64,000 nt of DNA from Parabacteroides sp. FAFU027 (lineage in GTDB: Bacteria > Bacteroidota > Bacteroidia > Bacteroidales > UBA7332): contig NZ_JAKZKV010000003.1 in the NCBI RefSeq assembly GCF_022808675.1, positions 186,001-250,000 on the forward strand, written 5' to 3'. Positions 8,970 through 17,428 of the stretch are shown piece by piece. Numbering within the stretch: position 1 is the stretch's first letter; every line of letters begins with the position of its first letter. A program made the position numbers and the translations under genes. The notes beneath the pieces are model-generated. The model worked only from the letters and a program-made list of their open reading frames with translations, was not told where the DNA came from and did no database searches.

Positions 8970-9335
8970 ATGGCACAACACAACGAAACCGGCAAGAAAG
9001 GCGAAATCGCCGCTCAAGAAATGCTCCTCAAAAAAGGCTATCGCATCCGTCACACCAACTGGATAGTCGGCAAACTGGAACTCGACATCGTCGCGGAGAA
9101 GGACAACACCCTCGTCATCGTGGAGGTAAAAACCCGTGACCGCCTCGACTACGGCAATCCGTGGGATGCCGTCTCCAACGCTAAAATCCGAAAGATAGTG
9201 GACGCAACCGACCACTACATCCGTATTTTCGACCTCAATATGGAGGTGCGCTTCGATGTGGTTTCGGTCACGAAACAGGGTGAGAATTACATACCGGAAC
9301 ATATTGAGGATGCGTTTTATCCGCCGATATGGTAG
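8970..9335 (+). CDS. YraN/UPF0102 family endonuclease-like protein
   Basis: 121 residues of the UPF0102 family, which has a restriction-endonuclease-like fold. Conserved elements are GKKGEIAAQEMLLKKGYRI near residues 7-25, ELDIVAEKD with the metal-binding Asp, and VEVKTRD with the E-x-K core. The cellular role is not settled. It has its own -7 element and lies head-to-head with guaA. Confidence 0.9.
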   Translation: MAQHNETGKKGEIAAQEMLLKKGYRIRHTNWIVGKLELDIVAEKDNTLVIVEVKTRDRLDYGNPWDAVSNAKIRKIVDATDHYIRIFDLNMEVRFDVVSVTKQGENYIPEHIEDAFYPPIW

Positions 9336-9376
9336 GGAGTGAAGGATTGAGGAATTGAGGGGATGAGGGAAACTTC
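9332..9376 (+). repeat. G-rich GGATTGAGG-type repeat, left flank of S23-like gene
   Basis: Short G-rich units (ggattgagg, aattgaggggatgaggg) start at the yraN stop codon. The same motif occurs in inverted orientation after the four-helix-bundle gene (9787-9830), and a further copy lies at 14041-14072. Confidence 0.7.
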
Positions 9377-9417
9377 TACCGTAAAATCAGATTTATCTAA
9401 CTATTATATTAAATATC

Positions 9418-9788
9418 ATGAGCGTAACTAATGATCAAAAGAAGCTTTAAAACAAAGACTTAAACAGTTTGATTTGAGAATAATCAAGTTATATCAAGCA
9501 TTACCTCATACAGGTGAAGCGCAGGTACTGGGCAAACAATTACTCCGTTCCGGCACATCTGTTGCAGCTAATTACCGTGCAGCATGTCGTGCAAGATCAA
9601 CCAAAGAGTTTTTCAGCAAGATTTCTATTGTAGTTGAAGAAGCTGACGAATCGTCATTCTGGTTGGAACTGCTAAGTGAAGCAGGCATTTTTTCGACTGA
9701 GCGACTTGAGCCATTAATGACCGAATCAACTGAAATTCTAAAAATAATGGCAACTGTCAGAAAAAACACAAAAGTCTCAAACAGCTAA
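9418..9788 (+). pseudogene. Four-helix-bundle (S23/23S rRNA IVS-type) protein, frameshifted near its start
   Basis: Residues RIIKLYQALP through LRSGTSVAANYRAACRARS and VVEEADESSFWLELL are the family signature of the S23 four-helix-bundle proteins, first known from intervening sequences in 23S rRNA. The expected N-terminus MSVTNDQKK starts at 9418, but continuing into ALKQRLKQFDLRIIK needs one extra base near 9441-9444. As read, the 5' frame stops early, and only an internal start near 9474 would give a shorter protein of about 104 aa. A real mutation and a sequencing error in the A-rich stretch are both possible. G-rich inverted repeats flank the gene. Confidence 0.75.
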
Positions 9789-9830
9789 TCCCTCACTCCC
9801 TCATTTAATCACCCCCTCATTCCCTATCCC
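9787..9830 (-). repeat. G-rich repeat, right flank of S23-like gene (inverted)
   Basis: On the minus strand this reads as GGGAATGAGGG and GAGGGAGTGAGGG units, the same family as at 9332-9376 in opposite orientation. It fills the gap up to the ATG at 9831. Confidence 0.7.
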
Positions 9831-10202
9831 ATGAACATCGAACAACTCCGCGACTACTGCCTCTCTCTTCCCGAAACAACCGAAGATTTCCCCTTTGATG
9901 ATGTTACGCTTGTCTTCAAAGTATGTGGGAAGATGTTTGCCCTGACTACTATTGATGAGCATCCGCTCAGCATGAACCTGAAGTGCGACCCGGAACTGGC
10001 CATCGAACTGCGGGAGAAATACGAATGTGTCACCGCCGGATACCACATGAATAAACGGCTGTGGAATACCATCGTGCTGAATGGCGAGATGAAAGAATCG
10101 GAAGTTACGCAATGGATTGACCATTCATACGATGAGGTGGTAAAGAAACTCCCCAAAGCAGACCGCGAAAGGCTGCAAAACAAAACCGGCCGAATGAAAT
10201 AA
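9831..10202 (+). CDS. MmcQ/YjbR family DNA-binding protein
   Basis: 123 residues, the normal length. The N-terminus MNIEQLRDYCLSLPETTEDFPF, the LVFKVCGKMFALTTI strand pair, NLKCDPELAIELREKY and the GYHMNKRLWNTIVL turn are typical of YjbR/CyaY-fold MmcQ proteins. The molecular role of this family is not well defined. It is a single gene converging on a small minus-strand gene. Confidence 0.9.
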   Translation: MNIEQLRDYCLSLPETTEDFPFDDVTLVFKVCGKMFALTTIDEHPLSMNLKCDPELAIELREKYECVTAGYHMNKRLWNTIVLNGEMKESEVTQWIDHSYDEVVKKLPKADRERLQNKTGRMK

Positions 10203-10220
10203 ATCACCCGGCCGGTCTTG
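10185..10220. terminator. Stem-loop between convergent genes
   Basis: accggcc (10185-10191) pairs with ggccggt (10210-10216), followed by cttgttt. The left arm lies inside the end of the MmcQ gene. Confidence 0.45.
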
Positions 10221-10232
10221 TTTATTGTTGAT

Positions 10233-10514
10233 TTATAAACGGTGAATCAACGTACCCAGTTCAATCAGAAATTTAGAGAGAGCTGTATAGGTCATATTGC
10301 CCAGATATTTTACCGGCATCGGCTCCTTATCTCCGTTGAGAACTAACGTTATCTCAACCGGATTTTCTCCGTAAACCATTTTCAGTTCGATCTTCACCAC
10401 CTCCTCATGGCAGGTGGTTAGTCTTAGTTTTTCAATCTCTACATTTGTTACTATTTCGCTGAAATGGCTGCAAATAATCTCCTTCAGCTCACTGTCATTC
10501 TGGAACTTCTTCAT
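10233..10514 (-). CDS. Small hypothetical protein
   Basis: 93 residues, soluble. It has an N-terminal helical segment (NDSELKEIICSHFSEIV) followed by a beta-rich part and a C-terminal helix (SKFLIELGTLIHRL). No signal peptide and no recognised family. The complete ORF with a clean start and a neighbouring stem-loop supports it as a gene. It lies just downstream of the large TPR gene's promoter-distal side and faces MmcQ. Confidence 0.6.
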   Translation of the reverse strand: MKKFQNDSELKEIICSHFSEIVTNVEIEKLRLTTCHEEVVKIELKMVYGENPVEITLVLNGDKEPMPVKYLGNMTYTALSKFLIELGTLIHRL

Positions 10515-10596
10515 AATTCGGATTCTTTGATTTGTATGGGACTTCCAATAAACATTCGTTGGTTTGGTTTTGTTCTCAATGCCCGAATTTACCCGG

Positions 10597-12678
10597 TTAT
10601 TTGATCCGTTTAATCACATTGTAAGCACCCGGAATGCCCAGCTCACCGGCTTTACTCAAATCTTCCACACTCTTTTCATTCTCGTTAAGGTAAAGATTTA
10701 CCAATCCCCGGTTGAAAAAGGCTTCAGCGAAATCGGGTTCCAGGCGAATCGCGGTATCGTAATCGGCAAGAGCCGCACGATAATCTTTATGCATACATCT
10801 GATATTCGCCCGGTTGAAGTATGCCCAGATAAACTTCGGCAGCTTTGCCGTAACATAGTCAAAGTCATGCAGAATCATGTCGTATTCAAGCTGAATATTG
10901 GATTTGCCGGCCACCGCCTCTGATACCGGCTTTTTAGCTTGCTTCAAGTTCGTTACCGAGAAGGTCTCTGCCAGCTCCGATTCTCCTTTATTCTCTTCTG
11001 ATAATTTAATTTTAAGTTGTTTGTAACGAACCACAGCCCGGTTGTAATAAGCCAGCATAAAACCGGGGTCTAATTTAATGGCACGATTCAGGTCTTCAAT
11101 CGCATTGTTAAAGTCCTGCATCAACAAAAATTCGATGGAGCGGGCAAAATAGACTTTGGCATCATTCGGATTTTGCTCAATCTGTTTCGACAATTCGTCA
11201 ACCGTTTTGAAGTGCTCCTTCACCTGATCTTCATCCAGGGAGGCTTCGTCGTTGGTCAGCAACAGTTTGTGCGGCAGTTTATATTGCTGGTTGAATTTAT
11301 CCAGTGCCGAATTGAAATAAGTCTTTGGCTTAACATTGCCTCCTTTTTCATAGTAAGTAAGCACGAAAAGGTTTTCGAGTTGCACATCAATGTTTTTGTC
11401 CTGCACACGACCTCGGGTTTCGTTGCTATATTTCGGCGCTTCGGTTTCGGTTTCATCAGCCACCAACAGACTTTTGAATTTATTCATATCCTTGTCTGAC
11501 TGTTTCCGCACCTTGTCCTTATCATCAGCCAGTTGTTCCTTCTGTTGTTCTTTTTGCTGCTCGCGGCGTTTTTGCTGGCGGATTTTATCAGCCTGCTTAT
11601 TGAGGTTAACCACAGTCCAGAAGTCCTTTTCCGAGCCTTTCATGTCTCCACTCTTTTTACGCGCTTCGGCCCGTTCGGAATAAGCAGGAAGGAAGTCTGG
11701 ATATTTGTTGATAACCTTGGTAAAGTCGGCAATCGCACCACGGAAGTTTCCGGTTTGGGCACGCAACGTTCCCCGGTTATAGTAGGCAAAATAGTTATCA
11801 TTTTCCTGCTGCAACACTTTATCGAAATCCTCGATGGCATGGTTGTTATCTCCCACCTGCATTCGCAACAAACCACGGTTATAAAGTGCCATCGCATTAC
11901 GAGGCTCCATTTCAATCACCTTGTCATAGTCTGCCATTGTTCCCCGCAGATCATTCAGATAATAACGGACAATCGCCCGGTTGATGTAGTAGCCGGCTAC
12001 CTTGGCATCCAATTTAATCGCTTCGTTGAAATTATCCAGCGCCTCCTTGTATTTATTCGCCTGACCGTACACCGTCGCCAGTGTAGCATAGACCTGAGGG
12101 TCGGTCTTGTCCATCGAAATCGCTTTTCTCAGGTCAGTAAACGCTCTGGCTGTATCTTTTCGTTCGCCATAGAAGCTACCTCTCGACACATAGGCATTGT
12201 AATAATTCGGATTGGTTTTTACGAGAAAATCAAATGTTTTCTCCGCGTTGACAGTATCCTTGCTTTGCTGAAATGCCACCGCTTTATTGATAAGGTAATT
12301 GCGGTTCTCCGGATCAAAAGTAAGGGCTTTATCATAATCGGAAACCGCTCCTTTGTAATCCTTCAGGTTTTGGCGGGCTACTCCCCGACAATGGTAAGCG
12401 CTGACGATGTAGGGATTCCGGTCAATGCAGGAAGAACAATCCTCTTCCGCCCCTTTATAATCCTCTAGGTACAACTTGGCTACCCCGCGATAGAAATAGG
12501 GTTCGGCCCAAAAAGGTTTAGCCTTAATGATTTGGTTGAAATATTGGATGGAAAGCACATAATCTTCGAAGTAAAGCGCATTCTTGGCAATCGCCATCAC
12601 CTGTTCCGTATTGATTTGGGAAAATGCTGTAATGACGAATGAGAATAAGGCGCAGAGCGTCAGTAGTGTTTTACGCAT
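10597..12678 (-). CDS. Secreted/periplasmic TPR-repeat protein
   Basis: 693 residues. A signal peptide (MRKTLLTLCALFSFVITAFS) precedes about ten TPR units, visible as recurrent A-Y-Y-N-R-G/F and D-Y-x-x-A-I motifs from residue 20 to about 360. A charged low-complexity linker (about 365-405, rich in K, Q, E) follows, then a spacer, and further TPRs at about 490-690. TPRs mediate protein-protein contacts and the partner is unknown. It has its own promoter. Confidence 0.85.
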   Translation of the reverse strand: MRKTLLTLCALFSFVITAFSQINTEQVMAIAKNALYFEDYVLSIQYFNQIIKAKPFWAEPYFYRGVAKLYLEDYKGAEEDCSSCIDRNPYIVSAYHCRGVARQNLKDYKGAVSDYDKALTFDPENRNYLINKAVAFQQSKDTVNAEKTFDFLVKTNPNYYNAYVSRGSFYGERKDTARAFTDLRKAISMDKTDPQVYATLATVYGQANKYKEALDNFNEAIKLDAKVAGYYINRAIVRYYLNDLRGTMADYDKVIEMEPRNAMALYNRGLLRMQVGDNNHAIEDFDKVLQQENDNYFAYYNRGTLRAQTGNFRGAIADFTKVINKYPDFLPAYSERAEARKKSGDMKGSEKDFWTVVNLNKQADKIRQQKRREQQKEQQKEQLADDKDKVRKQSDKDMNKFKSLLVADETETEAPKYSNETRGRVQDKNIDVQLENLFVLTYYEKGGNVKPKTYFNSALDKFNQQYKLPHKLLLTNDEASLDEDQVKEHFKTVDELSKQIEQNPNDAKVYFARSIEFLLMQDFNNAIEDLNRAIKLDPGFMLAYYNRAVVRYKQLKIKLSEENKGESELAETFSVTNLKQAKKPVSEAVAGKSNIQLEYDMILHDFDYVTAKLPKFIWAYFNRANIRCMHKDYRAALADYDTAIRLEPDFAEAFFNRGLVNLYLNENEKSVEDLSKAGELGIPGAYNVIKRIK

Positions 12679-12700
12679 TGTGTCAATGTATTTATTCGGG

Positions 12701-12708
12701 CAAAAATA
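12701..12708 (-). promoter_or_regulatory. -7 element TATTTTTG of the TPR gene
   Basis: Minus-strand match to TAnnTTTG, 22 nt upstream of the start codon. Confidence 0.5.
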
Positions 12709-12839
12709 GAGCTTTTTGGCTATGTTGCTTATTTAATTCAACTTAAAAATTGGCACACAGACAACGCAAATGCAAGCAACGTGGATTTACCCAGATTCTT
12801 CATCTGTGTTTATCGATTCAAATCAGTGTCATCAGTGTG

Positions 12840-13970
12840 CTATTTACACATGAATTCCTTTATCTTATTACAAATCCGCTGCTGCATCTCTTCCGTCAAC
12901 TCGGTGTGCATTGGCAACGAGAGTACCGTTTCGGATAGTTTCTCCGAGACAGCCAGCTCACCACTTATCCTACACTGCCCGGCAAAAGCCTGCTGGCGAT
13001 GCAACGGCACCGGATAGTAAATCATCGAAGGCACACCGGCATCCTGCAAGGCTTGCTTGAGTGCATCCCGTTTTTCCTTCGGTACTTGCAGGGTAAACTG
13101 GTGAAAAACGTGCTTGCTCCGCTCCTCCACGTTGGGCAGGATAACTTCAGGAACCTCTTTCAGCAAATCAAAATATCGTTCGGCAGCCGCTTGACGAGCT
13201 GCAATGTATTCATCCAGATGTTTCAACTTAACATCCAGAATAGCGGCCTGCAAAGTATCCAACCGGGAGTTACAGCCAATCAGACTATGATAATATTTCT
13301 TAGCCTGACCGTGATTGGCTATCATCCGCAACTTTTCAGCCAGCGCATCATCATTGGTCAGCATTGCACCGCCATCCCCAAAGGCTCCAAGATTCTTGGA
13401 AGGAAAAAAGGAGAGACAACCAATGTGCCCAATGGTTCCGGTTTTCCGACATATACCGCTTGAAAACCGAAAATCACTACCGATAGCTTGTGCATTATCT
13501 TCTAATACAAAAAGCTCTTGTTTTTTCGCAAATGCCATAACCGTCTCCATATCGCAGCTCTGGCCGAAAAGATGCACGGGAATAATCGCCTTGGTTTTAG
13601 GGGAAAGAGCAGCTTCGAGTTGGTTGACATCCAGGTTAAAGGTATTTTCATCCACATCCACAAAGACGGGAACAAGCCCCAATAAAGCTGCCGCCTCAGC
13701 CGATGCAATATAGGAAAATGCGGGCACAATCACCTCATCGCCCGGTTTCAGGTCAAGCGCCATCAGGGCAATCTGTAAGGCATCGGTTCCATTACCGCAG
13801 GGAATGACGTGTTTTACATTTAGATAACGGGATAGATTTTCTGCAAATTGTCGGACCGGAGCACCATTTATAAAGGCGGCGCTATCCAGCACCTGTTGAA
13901 TGGCTAGATTGATTTCGTCACGGATTTTATGGTATTGGCCGACCAAATCGACCATCTGGAGTGGTTTCAT
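12840..13970 (-). CDS. DegT/DnrJ/EryC1/StrS family aminotransferase
   Basis: PLP-dependent sugar aminotransferase making amino-sugar nucleotides for surface polysaccharides. The PLP Lys is in FFPSKNLGAFGDGG (about residue 192). CGNGTDAL binds the cofactor phosphate, and EDNAQAIGS carries the Asp that contacts the pyridine ring. At 376 aa from the preferred Met at 13970 (a Met at 13979 is also possible) the length is normal. Sugar specificity cannot be read from sequence. rfbB, another nucleotide-sugar enzyme, lies 3.5 kb away in a separate unit. Confidence 0.92.
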   Translation of the reverse strand: MKPLQMVDLVGQYHKIRDEINLAIQQVLDSAAFINGAPVRQFAENLSRYLNVKHVIPCGNGTDALQIALMALDLKPGDEVIVPAFSYIASAEAAALLGLVPVFVDVDENTFNLDVNQLEAALSPKTKAIIPVHLFGQSCDMETVMAFAKKQELFVLEDNAQAIGSDFRFSSGICRKTGTIGHIGCLSFFPSKNLGAFGDGGAMLTNDDALAEKLRMIANHGQAKKYYHSLIGCNSRLDTLQAAILDVKLKHLDEYIAARQAAAERYFDLLKEVPEVILPNVEERSKHVFHQFTLQVPKEKRDALKQALQDAGVPSMIYYPVPLHRQQAFAGQCRISGELAVSEKLSETVLSLPMHTELTEEMQQRICNKIKEFMCK

Positions 13971-13994
13971 GTTTATCATTTAAGGATAGAAACG

Positions 13995-14002
13995 CAAAGT
14001 TA
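13995..14002 (-). promoter_or_regulatory. -7 element TAACTTTG of the aminotransferase
   Basis: Minus-strand match to TAnnTTTG, 24 nt upstream of the Met at 13970. Confidence 0.5.
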
Positions 14003-14040
14003 AGGGTTCGTGGTATATTTCGGCGTCATTTTAATTAAAA

Positions 14041-14072
14041 GGATTGAGGGGGTGAGGGAATGATGGATTGAT
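14041..14072 (+). repeat. Solo copy of the GGATTGAGG G-rich repeat
   Basis: ggattgagggggtgaggg plus further gattgat units resemble the repeats that flank the S23-like gene. No S23 gene is present here. Confidence 0.6.
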
Positions 14073-14145
14073 AGAGCATTAGTGGTAATCTCTTTTTGCA
14101 AAATAAACCAAAATACCTACCTTAGCATCTTAAAATGTTGTTGAT

Positions 14146-16623
14146 ATGCAAACATCTACCAACCCACAGCTCGATTTAGCCTACAACTTTGTACAATATA
14201 CCCATCGCAATATTTACCTGACCGGAAAGGCAGGAACAGGGAAAACCACCTTCCTCCGAACCCTCAAAGCCTCGTCGCTCAAGCGGATGGTGGTCGTAGC
14301 CCCGACCGGTGTGGCTGCCATCAATGCCGGAGGGGTAACGATTCACTCCTTTTTCCAGTTGCCGTTTGGTCCGATGATACCGAAGGATGCAAATGCCCCC
14401 TTCGTACAGGAACAGGGAGGTTTTTCAGCCTCCAATTTCCGCATGAGCCGAGAGAAGATTCGGATTATACGCAGTCTCGACCTGCTGGTGATTGACGAAA
14501 TCAGTATGGTGCGGGCCGACCTGCTCGACGGTATCGACGAGGTATTGCGCCGTCACCGCCGCAACAGTCTGCCCTTCGGCGGGGTTCAGTTGCTGATGAT
14601 TGGCGATATGCAACAGCTCCCTCCGGTAGTGAAGCAGGAGGATCTGGAATTGCTCCGCCCCTACTACCGTTCGCTCTTTTTCTTCGAATCACTGGCGTTG
14701 AAGAAGACCAGCTTCGTTCCCATCGAACTGAAGCACATCTACCGCCAGAGTAACGAGAACTTTATCTCCATTCTCAATAAAATCCGGGACAACAAACTGG
14801 ACCGGGAGGCTTTGAATGAGCTGAACGCCCGCTTTATCCCCAACTTCAAACCCGCTTCGGAAGAGGGCTGTATCACCCTGACCACGCACAACCGGCAGGC
14901 GCAGGAGATTAACGAGTCGAAACTCAACGACATCAAACTCCAGAAGCACCTGTTCCGGGCAACTATCGAAGGGGATTTCCCGGAATACTCCTACCCGACC
15001 GAAAAGGAGCTGGAGCTAAAGGTCGGTGCTCAGGTGATGTTTGTCAAAAACGATTCCTCGCGTGACAAGCTCTACTTCAACGGGAAAATCGGCATCGTGA
15101 CCAACTTTGACGATGACGGTGTTTGCGTCAAATGCGAGGATTGGTTCGAGCCTGTCATCATCGGAAGGGAGAAGTGGGACAACTTGAAATATACCTTGAA
15201 CGAAACCACCAAAGAAATCGATGAATCCTCTATCGGTTCCTTCACCCAATACCCGCTCAAGCTGGCATGGGCTATTACCATCCACAAAAGCCAGGGTCTG
15301 ACCTTCGAAAAGGCGATTATCTATGCCGGAGCGGCCTTCGCACACGGACAGACTTACGTGGCATTAAGCCGCTGCAAGTCGCTCGAAGGATTGGTGCTGG
15401 GTACGCCCATCTCTGCCGACAGCGTCATCAGCGACCACGAGGTTACGGACTTCAACCACAACATTGACCAGAATGCGCCGAACGATGCGCAGCTCGACCA
15501 GTCGAAACGGGACTACCAGCTGGAGCTCCTGCTTGACCTGTTTGATTACCAGCCGGTTCTGCGTAACCTGTACGCATACCAGAAACAGGCCAAGGAGCAC
15601 GTGACCATTCTTCCCGATGGGTTGGCAAAGAGTGTGACAGAGATTATCGAGTCGATTAAAAACAATGCCGTGACGGTAGCCGAGAAGTTTGCCATCCAGT
15701 TGCAGCAACTCATCGCGGTCAATCCCGATATCGAAGGCAATGCCCCGTTGCAGGAGCGCATCCGCAAAGCATCGGCCTATTACCTTGACCTGACGGAGAA
15801 ATTGGTCGGTGAGGTGAAAAGCAACTGTATCGTTGAGATTGACAATAAAGCGGTACAAAAGGCATTGGATGAGCCATTAGAACGCATCTTTGCCGATATC
15901 CGGGTCAAAGAGGTTTGCCTGAATGCCTGCCTGACGGGATTCAACTTCCGCGACTATCTCTCCCTGCGTGCCAAGGCATTGATTGAGGAGCCGCAACGCA
16001 AGAAGACTACTCCTAAGATTCAGCTCAATGAGGATAACGCCCTCGTGAAATACCTCCGGGAGTGGCGCAAGGACAAAGCAGAGGAATTCGGGCTTGATTT
16101 GTACATGATTTTATCCCAAAAGTCTCTGGCTGAACTGGCAACTGTGATGCCGACCTCGATGAAAGAGCTCAAAGCCATCCACGGCATCGGTCCGCAGAAG
16201 CTGAAACAGTTTGGGGAGGAAATTCTGAATATTATCCTGCAATACCGACAGGCGAATAATATCCAGACCACCGTTTCGGCAGATAATTTCAAAATAGAAG
16301 AGAAGACAAAAGCGCCGAAGATCGATACCAAGAAAGTCTCCTTCGACCTCTTCAAAAGCGGGAAAAGCGTGGAAGAGATTGCGCAGGAACGCACCCTGAC
16401 ACCGAACACCATCGAAGGCCACCTCGCCCACTACATCTCCACCGGCGAGATTAGAATAGACGAACTGCTTGACCGCAATAAGGCGCAACAAATCATCGAC
16501 CAGTTCCACAAACTGGAAACCACCTCCATGACTCCCGTTAAGGAAGCCCTTGGGGACGATGTTTCTTACGGGGAAATCCGGTTGGTAGTAGCGCACATGA
16601 GGTTTGAAGGAGGGGTGGAATAA
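14146..16623 (+). CDS. Pif1/RecD-like helicase with HRDC and C-terminal helix-turn-helix
   Basis: 825-residue superfamily 1B DNA helicase. Walker A GKAGTGKTT is near residues 26-34, APTGVAA is motif Ia, DEISM is Walker B, and GDMQQLPP is motif III. The late motif AWAITIHKSQGLTFEKA and VALSRC (motif VI) lie near 370-425. After a linker, an HRDC domain (LVKYLREWRKDKAEEFGL to IHGIGPQKLKQFGEEIL, about 630-705) and an HTH_40-type domain (SVEEIAQERTLTPNTIEGHL, about 745-770) follow, as in RecQ C-termini. The fusion suggests a nucleic-acid unwinding role with structured-DNA binding. Substrate unknown. Confidence 0.9.
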   Translation: MQTSTNPQLDLAYNFVQYTHRNIYLTGKAGTGKTTFLRTLKASSLKRMVVVAPTGVAAINAGGVTIHSFFQLPFGPMIPKDANAPFVQEQGGFSASNFRMSREKIRIIRSLDLLVIDEISMVRADLLDGIDEVLRRHRRNSLPFGGVQLLMIGDMQQLPPVVKQEDLELLRPYYRSLFFFESLALKKTSFVPIELKHIYRQSNENFISILNKIRDNKLDREALNELNARFIPNFKPASEEGCITLTTHNRQAQEINESKLNDIKLQKHLFRATIEGDFPEYSYPTEKELELKVGAQVMFVKNDSSRDKLYFNGKIGIVTNFDDDGVCVKCEDWFEPVIIGREKWDNLKYTLNETTKEIDESSIGSFTQYPLKLAWAITIHKSQGLTFEKAIIYAGAAFAHGQTYVALSRCKSLEGLVLGTPISADSVISDHEVTDFNHNIDQNAPNDAQLDQSKRDYQLELLLDLFDYQPVLRNLYAYQKQAKEHVTILPDGLAKSVTEIIESIKNNAVTVAEKFAIQLQQLIAVNPDIEGNAPLQERIRKASAYYLDLTEKLVGEVKSNCIVEIDNKAVQKALDEPLERIFADIRVKEVCLNACLTGFNFRDYLSLRAKALIEEPQRKKTTPKIQLNEDNALVKYLREWRKDKAEEFGLDLYMILSQKSLAELATVMPTSMKELKAIHGIGPQKLKQFGEEILNIILQYRQANNIQTTVSADNFKIEEKTKAPKIDTKKVSFDLFKSGKSVEEIAQERTLTPNTIEGHLAHYISTGEIRIDELLDRNKAQQIIDQFHKLETTSMTPVKEALGDDVSYGEIRLVVAHMRFEGGVE

Positions 16624-16639
16624 AATGCCAGTTCTTTTT

Positions 16640-16672
16640 ATTGAGCAGATGACTTGAAGTCATCCGCTCAAT
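16640..16672. terminator. Strong stem-loop between convergent genes
   Basis: attgagc and gatgactt arms pair with aagtcatc and gctcaat around a single-base loop. One A:C mismatch interrupts the stem. No long T run follows on either strand, so termination is inferred from position. Confidence 0.5.
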
Positions 16673-16676
16673 AATT

Positions 16677-17056
16677 TCACTTCTTACGTTCAAAACTCAC
16701 ATGCTTCAGATTCTCTTTCAACCGCTTATCCGCCATAAAGCAAATCTTCTTCGCCTTCACCCGTTTAGGTGTACACTCTTCCGGAGTCTCATGTCCATCG
16801 CTCGTTACCGAAACGGTAAATCGCCCTAAATCCTCCAACCGGATGCTATAGCCCTGATGGAGATATTCCTCCATAATCTCGACCAATCCAATCAGCGTGG
16901 CCCGAACGTCGGTTTCCGTCAGAGTACAACGTTCTGATAACTCTTTAGCCAACCGACGTGTATCTATTTCACCCGAACGAACAGGTATTGCGTAATATTT
17001 GGCTTTCTTTCACCGACACCGCTACGCTTCGTCTTTACAATGTATTTGAATCCCAT
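16677..17056 (-). pseudogene. HU-like DNA-binding protein gene with one-base frameshift
   Basis: The downstream part (AIPVRSGEIDTRRLAKELSERCTLT through RLEDLGRFTVSVTSDGHET) is a typical Bacteroidetes HU-family (HU-HIG-like) nucleoid protein. The expected N-terminus MGFKYIVKTKRSGVGERK starts at 17056 in another frame. The two join properly (K-x-KYYAIPV) only if one base is added near 17000. As read, the upstream frame ends after about 30 residues. It may be a true pseudogene, a frameshifting gene or a base-calling error. Four palindromes lie directly upstream. Confidence 0.75.
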
Positions 17057-17135
17057 AGTTTTCTGATATTTATCCGTTACTTTTATTTCAATGATACGGT
17101 AAGTTTATTAATAACAACCTGATGAATTTCCATAA

Positions 17136-17216
17136 AGATGTACATCTATTCGATTATTAGATGTACATTTACATATCTTATAGATGTACATCTTTGGCAT
17201 ATACAAATGTACATCT
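17136..17216. repeat. Four AGATGTACATCT palindromes at exact 23-bp spacing
   Basis: 12-bp palindromes begin at 17136, 17159, 17182 and 17205. Three of four keep the AGATGTACAT core, and the fourth starts AAATGTACATCT. They sit 80-160 bp upstream of the HU-like start. Regular palindromes upstream of a gene suggest operator sites for a dimeric protein. The rest of the 17057-17308 gap shows no coding signal. Confidence 0.75.
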
Positions 17217-17308
17217 TTCCAGAATAAGTTGCTTTTCTTTTTCAAAAACAGTCAGTATCATTTCCGAGAAACTTCAATATGATTAGTATATTCAGACCAA
17301 ATCTATTT

Positions 17309-17359
17309 CCACAAAAAAGAAAATCCTGCACCTGACTAATAGCGTCGGATGCAGGATTT
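17309..17359 (-). terminator. Terminator of rfbB
   Basis: On the minus strand, aaatcctgca (complement at 17350-17359 and 17321-17330) closes a hairpin followed by TTTTCTTTTTT. A second hairpin (gtgagggg 17369-17376 with cccctcac 17392-17399) lies between it and the gene. Confidence 0.8.
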
Positions 17360-17428
17360 ATATCGTTAGTGAGGGGATGGCTCCAAGCTACCCCCTCACT
17401 GGCTTATTTAGTTAAAACAGAGACGCAA

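Noticed and set aside
12751-12770. TTGGCACA as a sigma54 promoter
   Set aside because: The GC dinucleotide is at the wrong distance (12 nt instead of 10) and no fitting gene lies downstream.
12740-12839. Repeats of the ATCTGTGTTTATC kind downstream of the aminotransferase gene
   Set aside because: Degenerate and too short to define units; similar words are frequent in AT-rich spacers.
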